Assembly: GCA_026122225.1 (NCBI GenBank)
Contig: JANEZZ010002675.1
Location: 1,093,501-1,157,500 of the forward strand
Reading direction: 5' to 3'
Origin: Heloderma charlesbogerti
Lineage: Eukaryota; Chordata; Lepidosauria; Squamata; Helodermatidae
DNA length: 64,000 nt
The notes under the pieces are model-generated. The model was given only the letters and a program-made list of their open reading frames with translations. It made no database searches and was not told the DNA's origin. A program made the position numbers and the translations under genes. This document shows positions 11,793 through 20,529 of this stretch, in pieces (the stretch's first letter is position 1; the number at the start of each line of letters is the position of its first letter).

Positions 11793-11950
11793 CAGAATCA
11801 CAGAATCATAGGGTTGGAAGGGGCCTACAAGACCATCGAATCCAACCCCCTGCTCAGTGCAGGAAGCCTGATTCCCAGGCAGTCTCCCATCCAGGTACTA
11901 ACCAGGGCTGACCCTGCTTAGCTTCCGAGATCAGACGAGATCAGGCGCAT
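11793..11950 (-). mobile_element. 5S rRNA-derived SINE with CR1 tail
   Basis: On the minus strand, 11946 down to about 11867 reads as the inner two thirds of a 5S rRNA gene (CTGATCTCGTCTGATCTCGG, AAGCTAAGCAGGGT, CTGGTTAGTACCTGGATGGG, AGACTGCCTGGGAAT). This includes the A-box/IE/C-box internal promoter region used by RNA polymerase III with TFIIIA. It runs directly into the CR1 3' end (CTGCACTGAGCAGGGGGTTGG to GATTCTGTGATTCTGAG, 11866-11793). About the first 25 bases of 5S are missing. 5S-derived SINEs are known in vertebrates; the joined CR1 tail suggests CR1 as the partner LINE. Confidence 0.8.
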
Positions 11951-12245
11951 CCAGACAATGGAATGAGAAGCGCATTAGAGCAGTATCCGGATTTTCATGG
12001 AATCAGCTTTGGGATACACAATTTCAGGGATACACAATGCAAGAAAAGCTGAGTGCCTTTAAAATCTGGTTTTCAGAGGTTACACAGTGCTTGAAAGGAA
12101 CATACTCCTGGGTGGGGTGGGGTGGGGGGAGGAGAACTGAACATCATCAAACCGGCAGGGGCTGCTCAACCAATAAAGGAGGCTTGTTTCCTGGCCCATG
12201 TCCAATCTCCCCCCTACTACTACATTATTATGAATGGAGAGCAAC

Positions 12246-12296
12246 TAATTTTCCCCCATGTGTGCAGATTTCCCTGAAGAAGCCAAAATCCCTGGT
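12246..12296 (+). repeat. Tandem-unit copy 1 (left part, before the solo LTR)
   Basis: ATTTTCCCCCATGTGTGCAG to CAAAATCCCTGGT aligns with 13075-13118 plus 16356-16366 (CATTTTCCCTCATGTGCACA to AAAATCCCCGGT). It continues on the far side of the LTR at 12973 (CTGGTTCTCAAGGGCAGCAT). Confidence 0.7.
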
Positions 12297-12972
12297 TGTC
12301 ATCCCCCGACTGGTGGAGTAACTGGAGGCCCCAGAAGCCCAGGGTACCCCAGACCAGGGGCTGCTACCAGACCTACAGGAGCCTGAACCCTTGGGGGAAG
12401 TGGCTGTAGGGCCATCCTTGTCAGGAGAAGAGGACTCTGCCTCTGAGGCGGAGGCTGAGCCACCCCCTGATCCCCAGGAGTGTCGTCGCCTCAAGTGACA
12501 GGCTAGCAGGGCTCCTGTGTGAAGGAGTGCTCACTGCCATAAGAGGTCTCCTCAGGAGTAGGCTCTGGAAAGGGAGTTCAGATTGCTACAGCTGAGTTCT
12601 GGGTGGGGTCTGGCTGGCTTTGGGCTTAAAAGTCTTCACTGGAAACCCAGCCAATGTTGGAACAACTTGGTCCATCCAGCCTCTGCTGTGTACCTTGCCT
12701 CCTGAATCCTGCTGCTGGACTGTGCAATGTACCTGACTGTTTTACTGTGGTTGACCTCTTGCTTGTGATCTTTACTCCTGCTGCCACCTGATCCTTGTTG
12801 CCTGCCTGACTGCTGGTGTTCTGACCCCTGGGTTTTGACCACTCCTGCCTTAGCCTAAACCTCCTTGGACTGAAACCTGTGTGCTTGACCATTTGCTTGC
12901 CAATTTGACTACTCTATTGCCTTACTCCTTGTACATGCTTGCAAACAGCCAAGACTTGCTCTAGAGCGGATA
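12297..12972. mobile_element. Probable solo LTR, 676 bp, in the tandem repeat
   Basis: The insert starts TGTCATCCCC and ends GCGGATA, flanked by an exact 5-bp repeat CTGGT (12292-12296 and 12973-12977). Removing it and one repeat recreates a continuous unit that aligns with the neighbouring tandem copy (AAAATCC-CTGGT-TCTCAAGGGCAGC against AAAATCC-CCGGT-CTCAAATGCAGC). The right terminus is TA rather than the canonical CA, which one C-to-T change would explain. The interior is GC-rich on the left and CTG/CCT-rich on the right, as in many reptile Ty3/Gypsy LTRs. The orientation and family are not settled; no PBS or coding part remains. Confidence 0.7.
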
Positions 12973-12977
12973 CTGGT

Positions 12978-13118
12978 TCTCAAGGGCAGCATCTGAAGGC
13001 TTCCTCTGAAAGCATCCCACCCACCCCAATTTCGCTACATTCCAGCAATCTACTGCAGAGTTTTTGGTCCCACCCCATTTTCCCTCATGTGCACACTTTT
13101 GCCTTAAGAACTCAAAAT
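12978..13118 (+). repeat. Tandem-unit copy between solo LTR and BovB
   Basis: GCAGCATCTGAAGGC (about 12986) followed by CCAATTTCGCTACATTCCAGCAA matches GCAGCATCTGAAGGC and CCAGTTTCGCTCCATTCCAGCAA at 16369-16426. The unit is about 150 bp once the BovB insertion is removed. Confidence 0.75.
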
Positions 13119-16100
13119 TGTTGTTGTTGTTGTTCAGTCGATCAGTCGTGTCCGACTCTTCGTGACCCCATGGACCATAGCACGCCAGGCCTTCCTGTCC
13201 TGCGCTCTCTCCCGGAGCGTGCTCAAGTTCATATTCATTGCATCCGTGATGCTATCTAGCCATCTCATCCTCTGCCGTCCCCTTCTCCTTTTGCCTTCAG
13301 TCTTTCCCAGCATCAGGGTTTTTTCCAGGGAGTTTTCTCTTCGCATTAGGTGGCCAAAATATTGGAGCTTCAGCTTCATCATCTGTCCTTCCAATGAGCA
13401 CTCAGGGTTGATTTCCTTTAGGATGGACTGATTGGACCTCCTTGCAGTCCAGGGGACTCGTAAGAGTCTTCTCCAGCACCACAGTTCGAAAGCATCAATT
13501 CTTCGGCGCTCAGCCTTCCTTATAGTCCAGCTCTCACAGCCATACATCACTACTGGGAAAACCATAGCTTTGATTAGACGGACCTTTGTCGGCAAGGTGA
13601 TGTCTCTGCTTCTTACTATGCTGTCTAGGTTGGCCATAGCTTTCCTCCCAAGGAGCAAGCGTCTTTTAATTTCATGGCTACAGTCACCGTCTGCGGTGAT
13701 CTTGGAGCCCAAGAAAGTAAAATCTGTCACTGCTTCCATTTCTTCCCCTTCTATATGCCAGGAAGTGATGGGGCCAGATGCCATGATCTTCGTTTTTTTA
13801 ATGTTGAGTTTCAAACCAGCTTTTGCACTCTCCTCTTTCACCCTCAACAAGAGACTCTTTAGATCCTCTTCGCTTTCTGCCATTAGGGTGGTATCGTCTG
13901 CATATCGGAGGTTGTTGATAATTCTCCCGGCAATCTTAATTCCGACCTCTGATTCATCCAACCCGGCATTTCTCATGATGTACTCTGCATATAAGTTAAA
14001 TAAGCAGGGTGACAATATGCAGCCTTGTCGTACTCCTTTCCCAATCTTGAACCAATCGGTTGTTCCATGTCTGGTTCTTACTGTTGCTTCTTGACCCTCG
14101 TACAGGTTTCTCAGGAGACAGGTAAGGTGGTCTGGTACTCCCATCACTTTAAGAATTTGCCACAGTTTGTTGTGATCCACACAATCAAAGGCTTTAGCGT
14201 AGTCAATGAAGCAGAAATAGACGTTTTTCTGGAATTCTCTTGCTTTTTCCATGATGCAGCGAATGTTGGCGATTTGATCTCTAGTTCCTCTGCCTCTTCG
14301 AAACCCAGCTTGTACTTCCGGTAGTTCTCGGTTCGCATACTGCTGAAGCCTAGCTTGTAGGATTTTGAGCATCACCTTGCTGGCATGTGAAATGAGCGCA
14401 ATTGTGCGGTAGTTTGAACACTCTTTGGCGTTGCCCTTCTTTGGAATTGGAATGTAAACTGACCTTTTCCAGTCTTGTGGCCACTGTTGAGTGTTCCAGA
14501 TTTGTTGACATATTGAATGCAGCACTTTAACAGCATCATCTTTTAGGATTTTAAATAGCTCGGCTGGAATACTGTCATCTCCGCTAGCTTTGTTGTTACT
14601 AATGCTTCCTAAGGCCCACTTGACTTCACTCTCTAGGATGTCCGGCTCAAGTTCAGTGACCGCACTATCATGGCTATCAGGGACATTCAGATCTTTCCTG
14701 TATAGTTCTTCTGTGTATTCTTGCCACCTCTTCTTAATCTCATCTGCTTCTGTTAGGTCCCTGCCTTCTTTGTCCTTTATCATGCCCGTCTTGGCACAAA
14801 ACGTTCCCTTGAGATCTCCAATTTTCTTGAAGAGATCTCTAGTCTTTCCCATTCTGTTGTTTTCCTCGATTTCTTTGCATTGTTCATTTAAGAAGGCCTT
14901 CTTGTCTCTCCTTGCTATTCTCTGGAACTCTGCATTCAGTTGGGTATATCTTCCCCTTTCTCCCTTGCTTTTCGCTTCCCTTCTTTCGTCAGCTACTTGT
15001 AAAGCCTCATCAGACAGCCACTTTGCTTTCTTGCATTTCTTTTTCTTTGGGACGGATTGAGTTGCTGCCTCCTGAACAATGTTACGGACCTCCGTCCATA
15101 GTTCCTCAGGCACTCTGTCTATCAGGTCTAATCCCTGAAATCTATTCCTCACCTCCACTGTATATTCATCAGGGATATGATTTAGGTCATACCTGAATGG
15201 TTTAGTGGTTTTCCCGACGTTCTTCAATTTAAGCCGAAATTTTGCAAGAAGCAGCTCATGATCTGAGCCACAGTCAGCTCCAGGTCTTGTTTTTACTGAC
15301 TGTATGGAGCTTCTCCATCTTTGGCTGCAAAGGACATAATCAATCTGATTTCGATATTGACCATCTGGTGATGTCCATGTGTAGAGTCGCCTCTTGTGCT
15401 GTTGGAAAAGAGTGTTTGCTATGATCAGCATGTTCTCTTGGCAAAACTCTATTAGCTTTTGTCCTGCTTCATTTTGTACACCAAGGCCATGCCTGCCTGT
15501 TATCCCGGTGATTTCTTGACTTCCTACTTTAGCATTCCAATCCCCTATGATGAAGAGGACATCTTTTTTTGGTGTTAGTTCTAGAAGGTGTTGTAGGTCT
15601 TCATAGAACCGATCAACCTCAGCTTCTTCGGCCTCAGTGGTTGGGGCATAGACTTGAATTACTGTGATGTTGAATGGTTTGCCTTGGATTCGTACTGAGA
15701 TCATTCTATCATTTTTAAGATTGTACCCCAGTACTGCTTTTCCCACCCTTTTGTTGACTATGAGTGCTACTCCATTTCTTCTAAGGGATTCTTGCCCACA
15801 ATAGTAGATATGATGGTCACCTGAATTAAATTCGCCCATGCCTGTCCATTTTAGTTCGCTGATTCCCAAGATGTCGATGTTCAATCTTGCCATCTCATGT
15901 TTGACCACCTCCAGCTTACCTTGATTCATTGATCTGACATTCCAGGTTCCTAAACAATATTGTTCTTTACAGCATCGGATTTTCTTTTCACCACCAGACA
16001 CATCCACAGCTGAGTGTCCTTTCGGCTTTGGCCCAGCCGCTTCACTCTTTCTGGCGCTACTTGGAAATACCCTCTGCTCTTCCCCAGTAGCATATTGGAC

Positions 16101-16342
16101 ACCTTCCGACCTGAGGGGCTCATCTTCCGGCGTCATATCTTTTAGCCTTGTGATACTTTCCATGGGGTTTTCTTGGCAAGAATACTGGAGTGGGTTGCCA
16201 TTTCCTTCTCCAGTGGACCACATTTTGTCAGAACTCTCCGCCATGACCTGTCCGTCTTGGGTGGCCCTGCACGGCATAGCTTATGGCTTCACTGAGTTAC
16301 GCAAGCCCCTTCGCCACAACAAGGCAGTGATCCATGAAGGGG
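13119..16342 (-). mobile_element. RTE-BovB LINE, full length, intact
   Basis: A 3224-bp element flanked by an exact 13-bp TSD, AAGAACTCAAAAT, at 13106-13118 and 16343-16355. The 3' end (plus-strand left edge) carries TTG repeats, i.e. a CAA-repeat tail on the coding strand. The 5' end begins CCCCTTCATGGATCACTGCC. There is a single uninterrupted ORF covering almost the whole element. Perfect TSD, intact tail and intact ORF together indicate a recent insertion. BovB is a well-documented LINE shared by squamates and ruminants through horizontal transfer. Confidence 0.97.
13134..16277 (-). CDS. BovB ORF: endonuclease-reverse transcriptase, 1047 aa, intact
   Basis: The protein nicks target DNA and primes reverse transcription of the element RNA at the nick. 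Residues about 1-105 form a variable N-terminus. The apurinic/apyrimidinic-type endonuclease spans about 108-345, with TWNVR (N113), SELKW (E141), QVYAP (Y210), GDWNAK (D246, N248), QIDYV (D313) and GSDH (D339, H340). A basic linker follows (about 380-520). The reverse transcriptase spans about 600-880, with FIDYAKAFD (D692) and YADDT (D794, D795), so all three catalytic aspartates are present. The C-terminal domain contains YGCESW and FELWCWRRLLRVPW and ends TKSRTRLID. The first in-frame ATG was used; native RTE translation starts can lie elsewhere. No stop or frameshift was seen. Expression in the host is unknown. Confidence 0.95.
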   Translation of the reverse strand: MPCRATQDGQVMAESSDKMWSTGEGNGNPLQYSCQENPMESITRLKDMTPEDEPLRSEGVQYATGEEQRVFPSSARKSEAAGPKPKGHSAVDVSGGEKKIRCCKEQYCLGTWNVRSMNQGKLEVVKHEMARLNIDILGISELKWTGMGEFNSGDHHIYYCGQESLRRNGVALIVNKRVGKAVLGYNLKNDRMISVRIQGKPFNITVIQVYAPTTEAEEAEVDRFYEDLQHLLELTPKKDVLFIIGDWNAKVGSQEITGITGRHGLGVQNEAGQKLIEFCQENMLIIANTLFQQHKRRLYTWTSPDGQYRNQIDYVLCSQRWRSSIQSVKTRPGADCGSDHELLLAKFRLKLKNVGKTTKPFRYDLNHIPDEYTVEVRNRFQGLDLIDRVPEELWTEVRNIVQEAATQSVPKKKKCKKAKWLSDEALQVADERREAKSKGERGRYTQLNAEFQRIARRDKKAFLNEQCKEIEENNRMGKTRDLFKKIGDLKGTFCAKTGMIKDKEGRDLTEADEIKKRWQEYTEELYRKDLNVPDSHDSAVTELEPDILESEVKWALGSISNNKASGDDSIPAELFKILKDDAVKVLHSICQQIWNTQQWPQDWKRSVYIPIPKKGNAKECSNYRTIALISHASKVMLKILQARLQQYANRELPEVQAGFRRGRGTRDQIANIRCIMEKAREFQKNVYFCFIDYAKAFDCVDHNKLWQILKVMGVPDHLTCLLRNLYEGQEATVRTRHGTTDWFKIGKGVRQGCILSPCLFNLYAEYIMRNAGLDESEVGIKIAGRIINNLRYADDTTLMAESEEDLKSLLLRVKEESAKAGLKLNIKKTKIMASGPITSWHIEGEEMEAVTDFTFLGSKITADGDCSHEIKRRLLLGRKAMANLDSIVRSRDITLPTKVRLIKAMVFPVVMYGCESWTIRKAERRRIDAFELWCWRRLLRVPWTARRSNQSILKEINPECSLEGQMMKLKLQYFGHLMRRENSLEKTLMLGKTEGKRRRGRQRMRWLDSITDAMNMNLSTLRERAQDRKAWRAMVHGVTKSRTRLID

Positions 16343-16355
16343 AAGAACTCAAAAT

Positions 16356-16460
16356 CCCCGGTCTCAAATGCAGCATCTGAAGGCTGTCCCTGAGAGCAGC
16401 CCCCCAGTTTCGCTCCATTCCAGCAAATTGTTGCATTATTGCTTCCAAACCCTCCCCCTT
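16356..16460 (+). repeat. Tandem-unit copy downstream of BovB
   Basis: It continues the unit broken by BovB (CCCCGGTCTCAAATGCAGCA...) and contains the same CATTCCAGCAA core as 13030-13050. A short GT run (16462-16471) follows. Confidence 0.7.
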
Positions 16461-16604
16461 TGTGTGTGTGTATTGGCCACTGTCTTTCTAAAGTAATCCC
16501 TGACTGGGGGCATGTGAGTAATGGAAACTCTAGCCAGAAATTCCTGAAGGGAATGATTTTCTCTGGGCTTGTGGTGGGACTGGAGTTGGTTGGCTAGTAA
16601 ATTT

Positions 16605-16620
16605 AAAAAAAAAAAAAAAA
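16605..16620 (+). repeat. Poly-A run (16 bases)
   Basis: A pure A tract preceded by ATTT. No element body ending here was recognised. Confidence 0.85.
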
Positions 16621-16807
16621 GGCTAACAAACTCTACGATAATTTGTTGCTCCCTGGTACTTACGGTAATTTCATTTTAATGCAGTTAGAATAAAATAGGC
16701 AACCCAGTCTTACTTTTATCAGTTCAACCATGCAATGAATAATAATAGTATACTAAATAAGCAGTATGGTACTGCTAGCAGCAATGATTTATTTATTTTT
16801 AATTTAG

Positions 16808-18760
16808 GAAGATCTATCCTCAACATTCAGGATTCTGATGACTGTCCATTGGCACCACCTTCAGTGTCATCAGCACTCTCTATCATTTCAGAGTCATCTG
16901 ATATAAGTGTTCCAGCCGCATTATGTATGTCAGAAAGACCTACATGCAAAAAAGAAAGACTTGTAGCTGCAAAAAGAACAAAAAATATCCATTATCCAGA
17001 AGGCATAGATAGGTTTGTAGTAAAAACCCAGTAGATTACAGCAAGAGAATCTTGATGAAAAAATTGTTCAGTTCATTTATGCAACAAACTCTCCTTTCTG
17101 TGTGGTTGAGAACATACACTTCATTGGCATGGTACAATCACTTCGACTGGGATACAGGGCACGCAGCAGAGCAGATATTGCAGGCAAATTGTTGGATAAA
17201 GTATATAAAAAGAAAAGTGTTCAAATAATCTAGAGGGGAAAATTGTTACCATGAGTCTTGATGGGTGGAGAAATATCCTCAATGATCCAATTGTGTAACA
17301 ACAGAAGAAGGGGGTGTCTTCCTTACCAAAATAATTGATACATCAGGAAATGCACACACTAATGAATACTTACAAGAAGTAGCAGTAAAAGCTATAACAA
17401 ACTGTGAAAACAATTTCAAATGCCTAGTACAGAGCTTTGACATAACGCTACAAATGCGTCCAAGATGAGAAGAAACCTAGAAGTTCAAGAAAGTGAAGAA
17501 TGGCGCAAACTAATAACATACAGATGCAGTGCTCGTTTGATGAATCTCCTAGCAAAAGACTTCAGTACTCCAGAAATAAAGGCTAATGTTGTTGAAATTG
17601 TAAAATACATCCACAATAACCACTTTGCATCAGCTGCTCTGAAGAAAGCAGGAGGAACCAAGTTAACTCTCTCACAGGATGCCCAATGGAACTCATTAAC
17701 GGTCTGTTTTGAGAACTATATCAAGAACTGGCCTACTCGGATGGCAATTTGTGAACAAAATCGTGAAACAATAGATGGAATGGTTACAGCCAACGTTCTC
17801 AACCTTGGGCTAAAGAGAACTATCCTGAACCCTAGTTTCATAGCCTTGAACAAAGTGCAGAAAAAATACCTGTTTTATTTCTGATGCTGTTGAAGTTTGG
17901 AAGCAACTGAGTGAGACCTTGAAAACAGAAATATGCAATGACAGAGTTAAATTACAGGCATTAAAACAAACAAACGGAGCGAGCACTATCTCCAGCTCAT
18001 TTTCTTGCCAGTATTCTCAGTACTCGATATCAGGGTCAATCTTTAATGGCTGAAGGAGAGTTGGGTATGACATGGGCATCCAACAAGAATTATCCCTCCT
18101 TAATACCAGCTATAATAAATTTCAGGGCCAGTTCAAGTAATATATGTTTGCTGATGAAGTGTTAAATGAAGTCACGCCAGTGAGCTGGTGGAAATCACTT
18201 AGGGCGCATGTGGCTAGTCGGTGGCTAGGCGGCCATAGGATAGGTTGGTTCCCAGGAACTGACCTCGGAGCCCACGCTTAGGCAGTGCAGAATGGCCGTG
18301 TGCTCCGCGTTCATAAGAGCAGTGCAGAGTGGCATAAAAGAAGAGGAGTGGGCCAGGGCAGGGAGGGCAGAAATGTTGGTATGACACATCCTATGTGTTG
18401 TCCAGCCGCCACCACCCCTGCTCCAACTTCCTGTGGCTAGACAGCTGAAATCGGCTGTCTAGCCGCGAATGTAGGGCAGGAGAAGTGCGGAGGAGAAGAT
18501 CCGTGCTTCTCCTGCCCTGCATTGGATAGGCAGTCGCCTACCCCCATAGGATTGCTCCCTCCCATGTTTTAATTCAAAGACCACTGAAGTGGTAATCCAG
18601 CTCTTAATAGCAGTAGCCTCTTCTGCAGATGTAGAGAGAATTTTTTCTTCCTTTGGACTATTTCATTCTAAACTGAGAAATAAGTTGGGATCTGAAAAAG
18701 CAGAAAAGCTTGTATTTCTCTTCCCAACAATGAACAAGAAAGACAAAGGTGAAGAAGACT
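16808..18760 (+). pseudogene. hAT transposase, broken
   Basis: Successive frames give the order expected for this hAT group. First comes a Ser-rich N-terminal part ending GIDRFVVKTQ (to 17031). Next is a segment with FIYATNSPFCVVEN and GYRARSRADIAGKLLDKVY (about 17040-17210), then a DGW region and TSGNAHTNEYLQEVAVKAI (17335-17400). 17465-17884 follows with LMNLLAKDFSTPE, KKAGGTKLTLSQDAQWNSL and TANVLNLGLKRT. The C-terminal dimerisation part has VASSADVERIFSSFGLFHSK (about 18607-18760). There are several stops and frameshifts (for example near 17032, 17232 and 17465) plus the inserted element. Transposition activity is not possible from this copy. Confidence 0.85.
18202..18559 (+). mobile_element. 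TIR element (TTA target family) inside the hAT remnant
   Basis: The termini are GGGCGCATGTGGCTAG on the left (GCAATCCTA motif worn) and CCATAGGATTGCTCCC on the right. TTA is at 18199-18201; the right flank is TCC instead of TTA. The interior shares ATAGGATAGGTTGGTTCCCAGGAACTGA-type sequence and the ATGCAGGGCAG/GAGAAGCG section with 54515-54955. It interrupts the transposase after the WWKSL motif, so it is younger than the hAT. Confidence 0.7.
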
Positions 18761-19380
18761 GAGTTAACTATACCACACAATATTTTAAGTTCTCATGTTA
18801 ATTTGGTTGAAATCTCCTAAATTTTATTTTTTAAGATGTATTAAATTGGGTTTTTTTTACATTTATCTAAAAACTGAAATAGTTAACCATGCAAAAATCT
18901 ATGTGCATGTTTTGTTGTTGTTGTTTGTTTATTCTTCTGGTTAGTTTTCTTCTTCAACAGTCTTATTAGTACAATTTAAAAGCCTGTTTGGTGGTGGTGA
19001 TTCTGGCACATCCTGACAAAAATATTATGATTAATTGAACAGTTGGAGCTGGTTCATCTCTTGAATGACTTCACAAGTTCATTCTGCTTTAGTACTACAA
19101 TGACCAAATTATCATCCCCTTTTTTTGATGAAAATGAATCTGAAAACAATTCAGAATAATTGCTTAGTGTCTACTTGCCTTATAATGATACCTACATCTC
19201 TGAATCCATATCAAGGTTATATTAAACAATAATGTACTTCTACTAAAAATGATTAAATAGAATCTTCCTCACTAGTGATTTAAATTGTGACTTAAATAAT
19301 TAAAATCGAGTCCTTCAGAGAAGCAATTTAAATCATGATTTAAATCAATCTGATTTAAATCAAATCAACCCTGTCCTGTC

Positions 19381-19800
19381 CTACTGCACTTTCTATGACT
19401 GGTGCCAACTGCGCAAAAAAGGATAAAGTCTTAAAGCGTTCTCCATTCACCAAAACTCCCTAGCCTGTGCTCCTAGCCTTCTGAAATTTTGTAAGTTTCT
19501 TTTGTACAGAAACATCTATGACATCCACCATTTTCAAATTGCCAAAAAACACAGGTTTCTTAACTAGGGCCACCTTTATGCTATATCTCATTTTCATAAC
19601 AATTGCTCACAAAAAATATATGGCAATAAGCACATCCTTTTTTAATATATACTCCCAAACTGTAAATATTCTGCTTGCACAAAGTTCCCTGTAGCTATTA
19701 ATCTGCAACTTGGAAGGCTTGATTCCCTTAGAATTGGCAATTATCTCTGCAATTTTTTCCAATGCTTCTGTGATGTTCCTGCTCTGAAGTTATACCTTTT
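19381..19800 (-). other. Coding-like minus-strand segment, unidentified
   Basis: One minus-strand frame from about 19770 to 19381 stays open for some 125 codons apart from two stops (TGA near 19611 and TAG near 19462). The reading is hydrophobic/basic and protein-like, for example EKIAEIIANSKGIKPSKLQ near its start. I do not recognise the family. It could be a decayed transposon ORF or chance. Confidence 0.25.
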
Positions 19801-19977
19801 CCAGGTTCCACCTGTTGAAACTAAAAAACCATTCAGGACATCTGCCTCTGTTTTGGTCAGTTGTCCTCACTGACACACAGCCCTTTTACTCTGGGCCAAG
19901 GAGACACCCAATAAGATTTATTGGTTTCTTCTACCCAATAAGGAGATGTAACAAGGAAATAGAGATTTTTTTATCTG

Positions 19978-20524
19978 GTAGCCATGAAATTAAAAGATGC
20001 TTGCTCCTTGGGAGGAAAGCTATGGCAAACCTAGACAGCATAGTAAGAAGCAGAGACATCACCTTGCCGACAAAGGTTCGTATAATCAAAGCTATGGTTT
20101 TCCCAGTAGTAACATATGGCTGTGAGAGCTGGACTATAAGGAAGGCTGAGCGCCGAAGAATAGATGCTTTCGAACTGTGGTGCTGGAGAAGACTCTTACG
20201 AGTCCCCTGGACTGCAAGGAGGTCAAATCAGTCAATCCTAAAGGAAATCAACCCTGAGTGCTCATTGGAAGGACAGATACTGAAGCTGAAGCTCAAATAT
20301 TTTGGCCACCTAATGCGAAGAGAAAACTCCCTGGAAAGACCCTGATGCTGGGAAAGATTGAAGGGGACAGCAGAGGATGAGATGGCTGGATAGCATCACC
20401 GATGCAATGAATATGAACTTGAGCACACTCCGGGAGAGAGCAGAGGATAGGAAGGCCTGGCGTGCTATGGTCCATGGGGTCACAAAGAGTCGGCCACGAC
20501 TTAACGACTGAACAACAACAACAA
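19978..20524 (+). mobile_element. RTE-BovB LINE 3' fragment
   Basis: This 5'-truncated copy starts inside the C-terminal region (GCCATGAAATTAAAAG, coding SHEIKRCLLLGRKAMANLDS) and ends with the CAA-repeat tail (20512-20522). The frame is open to 20345, then a deletion near GAAAGATTGAAGGGGACAGC shifts it. No clear TSD was read. Confidence 0.93.
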
Positions 20525-20529
20525 GCGTA

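Larger units (their letters stand above)
11040..12300. repeat. Degenerate tandem-repeat tract
   Basis: Similar words recur at roughly 120-150 bp: GGATGCTC(A/G)GAA at 11048 and 11194; TGTGTG(G/C)CTGTGT near 11374 and 11494; (T)GGAACA plus ATAATGTGGG(T/C)TC near 11458 and 11608. CCTGAGTAATCCAGCC occurs at 11082 and also upstream at 9509, before the LINE insertion. The copies are too diverged for me to fix a single unit length. Interruptions are the 5S/CR1 SINE and an ATC microsatellite. Confidence 0.5.
16800..19373 (+). mobile_element. hAT DNA transposon, decayed autonomous copy
   Basis: The coding remnant of a hAT transposase (see 16808-18760) is followed by an A/T-rich 3' region that ends near 19373 in GATTTAAATCAAATCAACCCTG. 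That is a plausible right TIR (inverse CAGGGTTGATTTGATTTAAA) with subterminal TTTAAATCA repeats. The left terminus was not found; it may have been lost, or lie in sequence I did not recognise. A 358-bp TIR element sits inside at 18202-18559. Confidence 0.75.

Noticed and set aside
11867..11950. Functional 5S rRNA gene
   Set aside because: The 5' part is missing, the 3' end runs into CR1 sequence, and several bases differ from 5S; it fits a SINE or pseudogene.
11040..12300. CRISPR-like array from the periodic words
   Set aside because: The repeats are diverged, of uneven spacing and long; the genome is vertebrate. It is a degenerate tandem repeat.
13432..14094. Plus-strand open frame of 220 codons (similar frames at 28549-29211 and 52561-53085)
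   Set aside because: These are antisense shadows of the BovB reverse-transcriptase ORF and recur in each copy for that reason.
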